Shown: piece by piece, positions 44,851 through 54,164 of the stretch | Layout: every line of letters begins with the position of its first letter | Numbering within the stretch: position 1 is the stretch's first letter | Assembly (NCBI RefSeq): GCF_003260275.1 | Contig: NZ_QJHB01000012.1 | Coordinates: 1 to 64,000, forward strand | Direction of reading: 5' to 3' | DNA: 64,000 nucleotides | Origin: Homoserinimonas sp. OAct 916 | GTDB taxonomy: Bacteria; Actinomycetota; Actinomycetes; Actinomycetales; Microbacteriaceae | Position numbers and translations under genes: made by a program | Notes under the pieces: model-generated | The model's input: only the letters and a program-made list of their open reading frames with translations | Database searches by the model: none | What the model was told of the DNA's origin: nothing

Positions 44851-46053
44851 ATGGCGGCACTTGTAGCGTGGCTCGACGCGTCGAGCGAGCAGCAGCGCCG
44901 CATGCGCGAAATCGTGAACCTCTTCAGCGACCGTGACAGCCGAGACGAATTGGGCATCGGCCAGATCCGGGATGCCCTGAGCGACACGCTCTTCCCGGGC
45001 ACGTCCACCCTGTTCACTCGCGCACGCTACATGCTTTTCGTCCCGTGGGTCTTCGTCACCGCCCATAGGCCCGGCCAGGAAACAAATAAAATTGCCGCGC
45101 GCGTCGACAAGAGTGAACGCACCCTGATCTCGACGCTCCTTCAACAAAGTGATGGTGTTGGCCTCATTGGCAAAGAGGCAGGAGCAGCGCTAAAGACGCT
45201 GCCGTCAAACTTCTACTGGGTGGCCCTTCGCCAATATGGGATCCTTCGCGTTCCGAGCATGACCCGATCTGATGTCATCGCGACCGGCATCGGTACACCT
45301 GCCACCGAAGAAGACCAACCGTATGTGCCGGGGGCCTGGTCACCCACGCTCCCACCGGCGCCAAAAGACTTTCCCGAAAACACCGACACCGGTTTCGACC
45401 TGAGCCGGCCGGAAGCCGAGTGGTTGCGTGACCGTATTCTTGAGGGCGCAGAAGGTTCTCTCCTCGCACATCTGCTCGGCCACCGGCCCCAACCGACAAG
45501 CGACCACCCGTGGTCGGATCCGGCAACTTTGTCAGCACCCACTGCCGTTCGCGAGCAATTGCGTCACGCTCGGTTGTTCTCATTCACGGTGAACGGAGCC
45601 TCGTTGCTCTACAACTTGCTGTTAGCCGAAGCCTACGATGCTTCCGATTTCGATCGTGTCGACGGCCGTGTCGACGACTACCGACTGCGCCTCTCGGAGT
45701 GGGAGCGTGAACGCGAGAACCTCGCCGGCGATCTCCACAGCTGGGATCGCGATGACTTTTGGGAGCTCGTGCAAAAGAAGAACTCGCGCATGGCCGGATC
45801 CATGCGATTTATGAATGAGTGGTTGGACAGAGTGCTTACTGATGGCCCCCTTGACCTGGCCGACGATACGGACCTGCGTTCGCTCATTGCTAACCGCGAG
45901 CGCCGCAAGGGCGCGCAGGCGAGGCTGCGCAATGCACGCCTCCTGCAGAGTTGGTCGGGGGCCGCCGGAACCGGTCGTCTGACGTACCGCTGGGGGCAAG
46001 TACGAGGAATCTTGACCGACCTGCACGATGGGCTGGAGCGAGACGATGCTTGA
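44851..46053 (+). CDS. DUF6361-family protein
   Basis: This 400-residue protein matches the DUF6361 pattern: VAWLDASSEQQRRMREIV at the N-terminus, then SRDELGIGQIRDALSD, LFPGTSTLFTRARYMLFVPW, and later a long acidic helical region ending in LTYRWGQVRGILTDL. The family has no assigned activity. ATG 44851 is selected because GGGGGAAC precedes it and the family motif begins at residue 3. The end overlaps the PLD gene start by eight bases. It always reads as the first gene of this trio here, so it may be a sensor or adaptor (inference). Confidence 0.75.
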   Translation: MAALVAWLDASSEQQRRMREIVNLFSDRDSRDELGIGQIRDALSDTLFPGTSTLFTRARYMLFVPWVFVTAHRPGQETNKIAARVDKSERTLISTLLQQSDGVGLIGKEAGAALKTLPSNFYWVALRQYGILRVPSMTRSDVIATGIGTPATEEDQPYVPGAWSPTLPPAPKDFPENTDTGFDLSRPEAEWLRDRILEGAEGSLLAHLLGHRPQPTSDHPWSDPATLSAPTAVREQLRHARLFSFTVNGASLLYNLLLAEAYDASDFDRVDGRVDDYRLRLSEWERERENLAGDLHSWDRDDFWELVQKKNSRMAGSMRFMNEWLDRVLTDGPLDLADDTDLRSLIANRERRKGAQARLRNARLLQSWSGAAGTGRLTYRWGQVRGILTDLHDGLERDDA

Positions 46054-47809
46054 ACCCGACGTGCGCGCCGCGCTCACCGAACAACTGCGACCACCCACCG
46101 GATACGAACTGCTGCACGCCGTTGGAACCACGTTCACCCTCGATCTCACCAGTGCTCTGGCGATCCCGCTCGCCTTCGCCGGCCACCAGGTAAGCGAATC
46201 TGACGATCCGGTGGCAATTCTCGATGCTGTTCGACGGGCAGCCGATCTCGTCGATATCTTCGGGCAAGCCGGCCAGATCGCGGTGCCGAGAGAGGCATCC
46301 GATCTCGTCGCGTTCTTGGAGCCTATGGTGCACCCAGTCGGACCCCGTCGGCCTGGAACTTTGTTTCACCCCAAAGTTTGGCTGCTCGAATACGCCCGCG
46401 GCGAGCACCGCAGCTTTCGGCTGCTCTGCTCAAGTCGCAACATCACGGCCGACCGCAGCTGGGATCTTGTGGTGCGCCTGGATGGCACGATGAGCGCCGG
46501 CGGCCACACGAGGGAGCAGAACGAACCGCTCAGCGAACTGGTTCGCGCGCTTCCCTCTCTTGCCGTGACAGCTTTGCCTACCGAGCGCGCGCGAAGGATT
46601 GAAGATCTGGCCGAACGTGTCGGGGCGGTCGAGTGGGAGTACCCCGACGACATTCGTGATCTGACGTTTCATGCTTTGGGCCTTGGTCGCCCCACAAACA
46701 TTGACTTCGGTGGTGCACGCCACCTGATCATTTCGCCGTTTCTCTCCGATGAAGGAATCAACCGTACCTCCCTGTGGAGCCAGGAGCGGGCACAAGTTAT
46801 CTCTCGCGCGGACAGCTTCGAACGGCTTCAGCCGAAGACACTGACGCTCATCGAAGCACATGTGCTGGACGATGCAGTACGTGACAGCGACGAGGCTGAC
46901 GACGACCCGCTTGTCGGGCTGCACGCCAAGGCATACTTTCTCGACCGAAAGTCGGGCTCACGAGCGATCATCGGTTCTGCGAACGCCACCAGCGCGGCGT
47001 TCGGCGGCAACATCGAATTTCTCATCGAAATGGTGGGGCCACAACCCCGGGTCGGCGTGCACGCAACCTTCGGAGAGAAATCAGCGCTTCGAAACCTCAC
47101 CGTCCCGTACACAGCAACAGGCGGGGCTGAGGAGTCCGAGACCGAGAAAGCTGACCGGGCGCTGGAGGTCGCGATCCGCTCCCTAGCGTGTGTTCGGCTC
47201 CGGAACGTTGTGGAGCAAGATGGAGCGGATAGCTTCGCACTGACGGTCGAGTCGATCGAGTCGCACTCTCCTCCGAGCGACATAGTGACGGAGATTCGGC
47301 TGTTGACACGACCGGCGAACACACGTGCATTCCCGGTCGAGAACGCAGCCCGGTTCGAGGGTATCGAACTCACCGATATCACTCCCTTTGTCATCATCCG
47401 TGCGACCGATAGCCGAGGTGAGGCTCGGAGCACAATCGTGTGCGCCGAGCTAATCGGCGACGTTGCCCACCGACGTGACACCGTACTCGCCCGGCAGATT
47501 GACACGCCGGAAAAGTTTTTGCGCTTTCTGTTTCTCATGCTCAGTCTCGGCGGGGCAACCAGCACCAGTGCACAATCGGTCGTGGGCTCAGGTGGCACTT
47601 TCGGCTCCTGGACCGGCGATGGGTCTGGAGTCTTCGAAAGCCTCGTGCACGCATTGGCCAAGAATCCTCGCGGACTAGACGATCTTGCGAAACTCATCGA
47701 ACGCATGCGCGCCCAAGAGGGGACTGCGACGGTGTTGCCGCACGGCTTCGACGAAGTCTGGGAGCCTATCTGGCAGGCCCGCGTGGCACAGTCGGGGGTG
47801 CGCTCATGA
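46046..47809 (+). CDS. Phospholipase D-like nuclease with two HKD motifs
   Basis: 587-residue PLD-superfamily protein. The first motif is LFHPKVWLLEY (about residue 108) followed by SSRNITADRSWD. The second is LHAKAYFLD (about 292) with GSANATSAAFGGNIEF. Two H-x-K-x4-D-like sites suggest a complete catalytic pocket in one chain. The C-terminal 200 residues are of unknown fold. ATG 46046 follows GGAGCGAGACG. Coupled by overlap to DUF6361 upstream and to the helicase downstream (ATGA at 47806-47809). PLD-like domains in such operons usually cut DNA. Confidence 0.8.
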   Translation: MLEPDVRAALTEQLRPPTGYELLHAVGTTFTLDLTSALAIPLAFAGHQVSESDDPVAILDAVRRAADLVDIFGQAGQIAVPREASDLVAFLEPMVHPVGPRRPGTLFHPKVWLLEYARGEHRSFRLLCSSRNITADRSWDLVVRLDGTMSAGGHTREQNEPLSELVRALPSLAVTALPTERARRIEDLAERVGAVEWEYPDDIRDLTFHALGLGRPTNIDFGGARHLIISPFLSDEGINRTSLWSQERAQVISRADSFERLQPKTLTLIEAHVLDDAVRDSDEADDDPLVGLHAKAYFLDRKSGSRAIIGSANATSAAFGGNIEFLIEMVGPQPRVGVHATFGEKSALRNLTVPYTATGGAEESETEKADRALEVAIRSLACVRLRNVVEQDGADSFALTVESIESHSPPSDIVTEIRLLTRPANTRAFPVENAARFEGIELTDITPFVIIRATDSRGEARSTIVCAELIGDVAHRRDTVLARQIDTPEKFLRFLFLMLSLGGATSTSAQSVVGSGGTFGSWTGDGSGVFESLVHALAKNPRGLDDLAKLIERMRAQEGTATVLPHGFDEVWEPIWQARVAQSGVRS

Positions 47810-50800
47810 ATGGCTTCTCTGCGGAACCGGTCCTTGCCGAGCTGAAAGATTTCCAGCGCGATGCGGTCGAGCACGTAATTCACCGATTTTTCGGTGACCC
47901 CAACTCGAGCGGTCGATTCCTGGTCGCCGATGAAACGGGGCTGGGAAAGAGTGTTGTTGCGCGCGGGGTGATCGCCCGAACTATTGAGAGGCTGCAACAC
48001 GATGACACCGTCAAACGAATAGATATCGTCTACATCTGTTCGAACCAAGATCTGGCCTCGCAGAACCTGCGCCGGCTCAATGTCACGGGTGATCCGCATA
48101 TTGGTCTCACCAGCAGGTTAACTTTGCTCGCCCGCGAATCGCGGCGCCTCAACGAAGCAACTTCCGCACATGGCAAGCCGATTAATCTTGTCTCATTCAC
48201 CCCTGGCACCTCATTCGAGATGGGGTGGCGCACGGGCACTGGAGATGAACGGGCCCTACTTCATCTCATTTTGACCGACATGCTAGAACTTTCGCGCCCT
48301 GAACAGAGAGCCTCACGGATGTTCTTCCAAGGGACCATCCGCACGAAAAGTGCCTTTGATTGGCGTATTCGCAACATGCTTTACGAATTGAAGGGCCCAG
48401 TCGACCCGAATATCGTTGCTGCGTTTCAAAAGAGCATCACCGAATCAGGCCTGCAGGACGACTACCTTACGACGATCAGGAGTTTCGCCTTCAAGAGCAC
48501 CATCCCGGCTGGCGTGACCAACCATGTGTGGCATCTCACCTCGAAGCTCCGCGGTGCCTTAGCCGCGGCCAGCGTCGACACGCTGACCCCTGATCTCATA
48601 ATTCTCGACGAGTTTCAACGATTCCGGCACCTTCTCGATGTCGATCAGGGCAGTGATGCAGCAGAGCTCGCGCACGCCCTTTTCAACTATTCATCTGCCA
48701 AGGTGCTCCTGTTATCAGCCACCCCGTACAAACCATTCACTCAGGCAAGCGACGATACCGGTGATGATCACTACGCCGACCTCATGGCGACATTGAACTT
48801 TCTCATTGACGGCTCAGATGTGTCGCTGGCCGATATTCGTGGGGGTTTCGCCGAGTACCGTGACCAAGTGGTCAACAATCACGTGGTCAACAGCTCCATT
48901 GACCTACTGCGCGACAGGCTGCTCACAGTCATGAGCAGAACTGAGCGACCGCAAATCGGTGCTGGAGACATGCTCCGTGAACGCAGACTCGAATCTGCGG
49001 CTCCAGAAGCAGAGGATCTTGCCGGTTACATCGCCCTCGAAGAACTCTCGACAGAGCTCGAAGCACCCACCGGTATCGAATACTGGAAGTCGATTCCGTA
49101 CTTCGCCAGTTTCATGGACAACTACAAGGTATCCAAAGCGCTCGACAGGCGGCTGGCCGAATCTCCCGGAGACCTCGAAACCCACATTAACGCCCTGCAA
49201 CGACTGAACGCCGACGCCATCGAGAGTTTTTCGGAGATCGATCTAGGCAATAGCCACCTGCGCGCGCTTGCCGCAGAAACCATCGATCAGGGCTGGTGGA
49301 AGCTTTTGTGGATGCCACCGTCTCTGCCCTACTTCAACCCCGGAAACGTCTATGATTCGGTCGCATCCGGCAGCGTGACCAAACGAGTGGTGTTCTCTGC
49401 CTGGTCAGCAACCCCCACGGCAATCGCAAGCCTGCTGAGCTACGAAGCCGACCGGCGGACCGCCAAAGGCTCCCGTCTGACGGACAACTCGGCCACTGCT
49501 CGCAAATCGATCCGGGGGCGGCTCATCTACAGCCTCTCAACCGACACCGAGAAGCCCGCAAGCATGTCGACGCTCGCGCTGTTCTGGCCGCATCCGGGGC
49601 TTGCCAAAGTTGGTGACCCACTGCGGCTGGTGCGTGGAGCGAAGGCGAACATCCCCGCAAGTGAGGCCGAGGTCACGCTCGCGAAAGTGCTGGCTACGGG
49701 AGAAGACGTTGGCTTTGCATGGGAGGCATTCTTCGCAGCTCCTGGGGCGATTCCTACCGGTCTCACAGAGAATCCTGCCGAGTTGACGCAACTTCTAAGG
49801 GCTCACCCGCGCGACGGCACTGACGAACAAGATGAACAAACCGCGGGCAGCAGGCACACTGCTCACACCGCCCATATCGTTCAAGCAATGGAGACGATCG
49901 AAGCGGCACAGTCGCCCACGGCACATCCCGAGCTCGCCCGGCTCGCACTGCATGCGCCTGGGAATATTGGGTTTCGCGCTCTCGGTCGTCTCCGAGAAGA
50001 GGATGACGCCACGAGCGACGCCGGCCAGTGGCGGGCCGCTGCAATGTTGGGGAACGGGCTGAGAAGCCTGTTCAATAGGGCCAACTCGATGTTGTTGCTC
50101 GACCAGATCAAGCAAGCCGATGAGGAATCGTATTGGCAAGTGGTTCTCGACTACTGCGCAGACGGGAACCTTCAGGCATCGCTCGATGAATACGCGTTCC
50201 AATTGCGCAGCGAAGCCGCCGGAACCGCACTCACTGACGAGATGCTTATGAACATCGCGGAGCGGATGGTGCAGGCCATGACAATGCGGCCCTCGACCTA
50301 TCGAGCGCGGGATTTCGACGCCGAAGACGCTCATATTCCACTGACAGCACGGTTTGCCTTGCGTTACGGGGGCAAAGACCAGAACGAAGAGAGCGCAAGG
50401 CAGCCCGAGATTCGTCACGCATTCAACAGCCCGTTCTGGCCGTTTGTGCTCGCCTCAACCAGTGTCGGGCAGGAAGGAATCGATTTTCACTGGTGGAGTC
50501 ACGCAGTCTTGCATTGGAATGTGCCATCAAACCCAGTGGATTTCGAGCAACGGGAGGGCCGCGTCAATCGCTTTGCTGGTCATGCGGTGCGCAAAAACAT
50601 TGCAGCCGCGCATCGTGAACAGGTGTTCGCGTCAAGCGATCCCAACCCTTGGAGGGCGGCGTTCGCGGCAGCCGCCGACAGTCACAAGGAACTCGGCGAG
50701 TTCTCCCCGTTCTGGATCTACCCCGGAGAGGCAAAAGTTGAACGGCAGCTCGTGTCGTTCCCACTTAGTCGGGATCTGGCCAGAACTGACCGGTTAAAAG

Positions 50801-50946
50801 AATCGCTCGCTCTCTATCGATTGACTCTCGGCCAACCTCGGCAGGAAGACATGCTCGAAATCTTGCGGCGCAGAGGTATCAGCGATTCAACAGTTGCGAC
50901 GCTCGACCTCAGACCGCCGCGCCGAGAAGAGACAGCCGGGCCTTAG
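47806..50946 (+). CDS. SNF2/DEAD-like SF2 helicase of the DUF6361 operon
   Basis: 1046-residue SF2 ATPase. FQRDAVEHVIHRFF leads to Walker A VADETGLGKSVVARG (about 42), then the box LIILDEFQRF (DEFQ in place of DEAH, about 268), LLLSATPYKPF, and C-terminal STSVGQEGIDFHWW and QREGRVNRFAGH (about 916). A long insert separates the RecA lobes (about 310-770). ATGA overlap with the PLD gene implies stoichiometric coupling. It probably translocates on DNA to deliver the PLD nuclease. Confidence 0.82.
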   Translation: MNGFSAEPVLAELKDFQRDAVEHVIHRFFGDPNSSGRFLVADETGLGKSVVARGVIARTIERLQHDDTVKRIDIVYICSNQDLASQNLRRLNVTGDPHIGLTSRLTLLARESRRLNEATSAHGKPINLVSFTPGTSFEMGWRTGTGDERALLHLILTDMLELSRPEQRASRMFFQGTIRTKSAFDWRIRNMLYELKGPVDPNIVAAFQKSITESGLQDDYLTTIRSFAFKSTIPAGVTNHVWHLTSKLRGALAAASVDTLTPDLIILDEFQRFRHLLDVDQGSDAAELAHALFNYSSAKVLLLSATPYKPFTQASDDTGDDHYADLMATLNFLIDGSDVSLADIRGGFAEYRDQVVNNHVVNSSIDLLRDRLLTVMSRTERPQIGAGDMLRERRLESAAPEAEDLAGYIALEELSTELEAPTGIEYWKSIPYFASFMDNYKVSKALDRRLAESPGDLETHINALQRLNADAIESFSEIDLGNSHLRALAAETIDQGWWKLLWMPPSLPYFNPGNVYDSVASGSVTKRVVFSAWSATPTAIASLLSYEADRRTAKGSRLTDNSATARKSIRGRLIYSLSTDTEKPASMSTLALFWPHPGLAKVGDPLRLVRGAKANIPASEAEVTLAKVLATGEDVGFAWEAFFAAPGAIPTGLTENPAELTQLLRAHPRDGTDEQDEQTAGSRHTAHTAHIVQAMETIEAAQSPTAHPELARLALHAPGNIGFRALGRLREEDDATSDAGQWRAAAMLGNGLRSLFNRANSMLLLDQIKQADEESYWQVVLDYCADGNLQASLDEYAFQLRSEAAGTALTDEMLMNIAERMVQAMTMRPSTYRARDFDAEDAHIPLTARFALRYGGKDQNEESARQPEIRHAFNSPFWPFVLASTSVGQEGIDFHWWSHAVLHWNVPSNPVDFEQREGRVNRFAGHAVRKNIAAAHREQVFASSDPNPWRAAFAAAADSHKELGEFSPFWIYPGEAKVERQLVSFPLSRDLARTDRLKESLALYRLTLGQPRQEDMLEILRRRGISDSTVATLDLRPPRREETAGP

Positions 50947-51069
50947 CCGTCGGCAAGAGCTCAGCTTTACCAATTTCCCAAGATGGCGTCCCCCGAACGG
51001 TGGCTATCACGCGATCGCTTCGTCCGCCAAGCTTGCCTAGGACTTACTCAAAATAAATAGTGGGAGACT

Positions 51070-51729
51070 ATGAAATTCATCATTCCGGTAACTGCTGTGG
51101 TTGCGATTACTCTGACGTTGGTCGGCTGCGCAGGCGAGGTTCAGACCGAGTCGGACGAAATCAAGCCAGCAAATTCAATTACAGAAACAAGTCCCACTGC
51201 CAGTCCAATTCCAACTCCAACGAGGGACCCGGGGCCGGTGAAGCTTACTGACACCGATGCGTCGGAACGATTCTTGAACTTGGTCTGCCCCAACAACATT
51301 GCAATCGCCGAACTCATTGCCTCGTTCGACTCGGGCGAGAGTGAGTTGTTTGACGGCGGCGACCCAGATCCGACTCCGGTCAAAGTTGCCGCGCAGAAGC
51401 GCGTCGACCTCAATAGGGCGACGATTGCATTACTCGACGACGAGTACTTCGTTTGGCCAGTGGCCGTCCGCGACCATATTGGGCACATACGCAACTCGTA
51501 TATGGCAGAGCTTTCGACCTTGAACGCTATCGCGAACACTGCAACTTTTAGGGATGCCTATTACGCAACTTGGGTAGAGGCTACTCCTGAGCAAGCGGCC
51601 GCAGGCCAAGAGATCCGGTACCAACTTGGCCTTGACGCAAACACCACAACAAGTTGTGACGGCTATGAGACTGGCGTAGACGACTTAACTCAAGAACAAG
51701 CTTCTCGTGAAGCAGAACTGGGCGAGTAG
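51070..51729 (+). CDS. Hypothetical lipoprotein
   Basis: 219-residue exported protein. The signal peptide MKFIIPVTAVVAITLTLVGC ends in the lipobox LVGC, followed by a Thr/Ser/Pro linker and a helical domain with a LVCPNNIAIAEL segment and a second cysteine late (TSCDGYETG) that could form a disulfide. ATG 51070 has a GGGAG site upstream. No family recognised. It stands alone after the DUF6361 operon, with about 120 bases between. Confidence 0.65.
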   Translation: MKFIIPVTAVVAITLTLVGCAGEVQTESDEIKPANSITETSPTASPIPTPTRDPGPVKLTDTDASERFLNLVCPNNIAIAELIASFDSGESELFDGGDPDPTPVKVAAQKRVDLNRATIALLDDEYFVWPVAVRDHIGHIRNSYMAELSTLNAIANTATFRDAYYATWVEATPEQAAAGQEIRYQLGLDANTTTSCDGYETGVDDLTQEQASREAELGE

Positions 51730-51850
51730 ATAGCACTTCCTAGTCGGCGTCGTGCTGGGCTTGATCCGCTGGAACTCGTGCCGACTGTACCTCGCACCCG
51801 GTATGCCGACAGTGCCAGCAATCATGGTGCCAACCTGAGTCGTTTCGCAT
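51730..51850. other. Short spacer after the lipoprotein gene
   Basis: About 120 bases with no gene. The minus-strand remnant of a nucleotidyltransferase begins to its right. No terminator-like hairpin was identified with confidence. Confidence 0.3.
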
Positions 51851-52216
51851 TCAGCTGCCTCGGGAGCGTTCAACGTCATCGAGGACTAACCACGAGTCGT
51901 CGTTGGCATCATCGAGGGAGTCCGGGAGGCGATTCAGGCGACGGTGATCATTCTTACTCAGCACATCTAACGGCGGTTTACTGACTGCACTTATCGCCGC
52001 GAGCAGAGTCGGTCCATCATCGAGGTGTCGCTTGCGATCCCGTTGATAGATAAGATGCGCTGCAGATTTGATGACAAGCGCCTTGAGGCAATTGGGAACA
52101 CCGATTTGAGCGGTTTGAGTCGTTCCTCGAATCGTAAATTCTTCACGCCGAGCTACCGCTTGTCCTCCGGCGTCCACCTCGAACGCGTTTCGTTGCATGA
52201 GTCGCGACGGACGCAT
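51851..52216 (-). pseudogene. AbiEii-like nucleotidyltransferase, C-terminal remnant
   Basis: The 121-residue frame has EEFTIRGTTQTAQIGVPN, then CLKALVIKSAAHLIYQRDRK followed by HLDDGPTLLAAI, and an ending DSWLVLDDVERSRG. This is the pattern of the C-terminal half of AbiEii/AbiGii-type nucleotidyltransferases (Pxx..A..lK..A...R.kHl.D). The N-terminal GS..D catalytic motif is missing, and the first 30 residues do not fit. It is therefore likely a 5'-truncated abortive-infection or toxin gene. The identification rests on a short pattern. Confidence 0.42.
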
Positions 52217-52234
52217 CCAAAAGAACCAGCGCGT

Positions 52235-53424
52235 TCAGGCGAACCGGGCAACGCCAGCCGCACTATCCCGCAACCGTCCGTGCCGCCCGCGTGAAACCTG
52301 GGCCATGCCCGGCAGCCCGTTCAGGAGGGTGTCGGCCAGCCGGGAAGATCCGACCGCGAACGCGGGCACCGGAAAGCCGTCAATGCGTTGATGCCCAGGG
52401 TCGACCAACGCTGCATCTGCAAAGACGAGAAGAATCGCCGAAACATCAGGGAATATCCGGCTGGCCGCTAGCATCCGGGGTCGGATCAACTCCACCCACG
52501 TGGATTCCCCGCCCTTTGTCAGCCGCCTGTTTCGCACAATGATCGGATCTTTCTCCTCGATCGATTCGACGAGGACGACCCCTTGGTGGCCCACGACGAT
52601 ATGGTCGATCCCCGCAAGCTGGCCACCGGCCATTACGCCGATGCGCAGGTCATGCCAAACCGAAAAGTTCGCGTTGAGGCGGGCCAACACGCGCGCGGTC
52701 TCCTCTTGGGCGTGGGCCTTGTCAAGCCACCGTCGAATGATCGCCGGCACCACGCGTAGGGCCTCGGCCGAAAATGGGGATGCGGGCAGTGCATTGGGGC
52801 CAGAGACCGAAAATTCTCCTCGTACACGCGTTTCGCGGCACGAAATGCTGCGTTCTCGACTTCGTGTTGGCGCTTTTTCTCCTTTTTGAACCACACAAGT
52901 TCACGCCAATACGGGTCGCGCCAATGTCGAAGCAGGGAGATCGGGATAGAACTCACTATCCCGGGCAGAGCGGCTGCTCCCGCGGCCAGTGCGACGACCG
53001 GCCAAAAGGTTGCGGTCTCAGAGCTCAGGCGGCCCAGCCGCCACCCGGTCACCAGGGAAACTATCGCGCCAACCACGGCAAAGTCGATTGACATCTTCAG
53101 GCACAGCCGAAACCATGCACGGAGGCAGACACCACGGATGGGCCGAACAGGTCCACCTTTCCGGAGGCGCGTTGGGGGCGCCGGAGGTCGCGGGTTCGTT
53201 GCCCAGTTGCCCAAATGCTCTAGGTAGCTTTGCCGAGCGCTACCGCCCGGATGCCCGCAACTGTCTACTCGGTTAGGTCTGGGGGTCGGCCCTGACCTGT
53301 GCGTCGGCCCGGGTCTGCGTGTCGGCCTCGGTTGGCCCGTGCGCTCGTCTTGCGGGTTCGACGAGAACGGTTCTGGGCGTCGGCTCGGCGCCCATCTTGA
53401 ATTCTGGGCACCGGTGGCGCTCAT
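52235..53424 (-). pseudogene. NERD-like membrane protein with an internal frameshift
   Basis: Two phases together encode one protein. From ATG 53424: a basic Pro/Arg-rich N-terminus, two hydrophobic helices (AVVGAIVSLVTGWRLG and WPVVALAAGAAALPGIV), then KRVYEENFRS. The other phase takes over near 52780-52820 with FSAEALRVVPAIIRR, then the NERD-like strand GIDHIVVGHQGVVLVES and on to the stop at 52235. The overlap contains a TTTT run. A single-base indel, a sequencing error or programmed slippage could explain it. Its ATG overlaps the stop of the J-domain gene (ATGA), so the two form a coupled pair. Confidence 0.6.
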
Positions 53425-53636
53425 TTTCTCTTGCTGTGAGCGGTCGTACTCAGCGCGCCGACGCGGCTCCCCCGGATCGCCCAGGCAGCCTGCACGGCGT
53501 GGAACTGTTCCGCGCTGCCACCGGTATCCGGATGAGCGGAATGTTGTTTTCTGCGGTAGGCGCGCTTCAGCTCAAGTTGAGTCACGGAAGGGTCGACTCG
53601 GAGAACCTCGTACAACGGAGGACGAGCAGCCGTCAC
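53421..53636 (-). CDS. Small J-domain (DnaJ-like) protein
   Basis: This 71-residue protein is little more than a J domain: LYEVLRVDPSVTQLELKRAY, then the diagnostic HPD in HSAHPDTGGSAEQFHAVQAAW. J domains stimulate Hsp70 (DnaK) ATPase. It starts at GTG 53636 and overlaps the following NERD-like gene by four bases. The basic tail may touch nucleic acid. Pairing with a NERD protein suggests a chaperone-linked accessory role (inference). Confidence 0.75.
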   Translation of the reverse strand: MTAARPPLYEVLRVDPSVTQLELKRAYRRKQHSAHPDTGGSAEQFHAVQAAWAIRGSRVGALSTTAHSKRK

Positions 53637-54164
53637 AGAAACCCCAGGATCAACTCTTCGATGCTATCCGTTGCCTTCACCAACGGGTATTCCCCGATCG
53701 GTGCACACCGTGTTCTGGAAAGTAGGCAGCGGATCCCGGCGCGACTCACCGATATTCATTCGACCTGGACCCGCGGTGTCACCTGCTCCCGGTCTCCCGC
53801 ACTCGAATATTTCGGCGCCAAGAATCCGCTCCTGTCGGCGCAGCTTCCTGCGGTTTGGGCGCCCGGCGGCGTGCGGGTGACATCCGGGGGCGTATCCAAT
53901 CGCGCGTCCAATTGCGTTCGGGGGCGTCCAAGGGCATGTTCGGGGGCGCGTCCAGGGGGCCTTCAGCGGCGCCTCCGATGGCGCCGGGGGCGCCTGGTGG
54001 GCCCGCTGAGGGGCGTCGCGACGCGCTGAAGGGATGATCAGGGCAGGCGCTCCGTGCGGATGCCCGGCCGTCGGGCGCCTCCTCTACAGGCAATCATTCG
54101 AGATGTTACCCCCAGATTAGCGGCATTATATCCGAATGTCAGTGGCTCCAAATACCATTGAAGC
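53637..54164. other. GC-rich intergenic region, low-complexity
   Basis: This 528-base spacer lies between the divergent J-domain gene (minus) and HNH gene (plus). Bases from about 53850 to 54010 are built of irregular GGGGGCG / GCGTCC repeats; the frames through them are low-complexity and not judged coding. The promoter of the HNH gene should be near 54100-54160, where the sequence becomes AT-richer. Confidence 0.4.

Noticed and set aside
46828-48099. Long minus-strand frame inside the DUF6361 operon
   Set aside because: It is the complement of the PLD and helicase genes, which carry clear motifs; Ser/Arg-rich shadow.
53319-54029. 236-residue plus-strand frame opposite the J-domain gene
   Set aside because: It conflicts with the HPD-containing J-domain gene and runs into low-complexity GC repeats.
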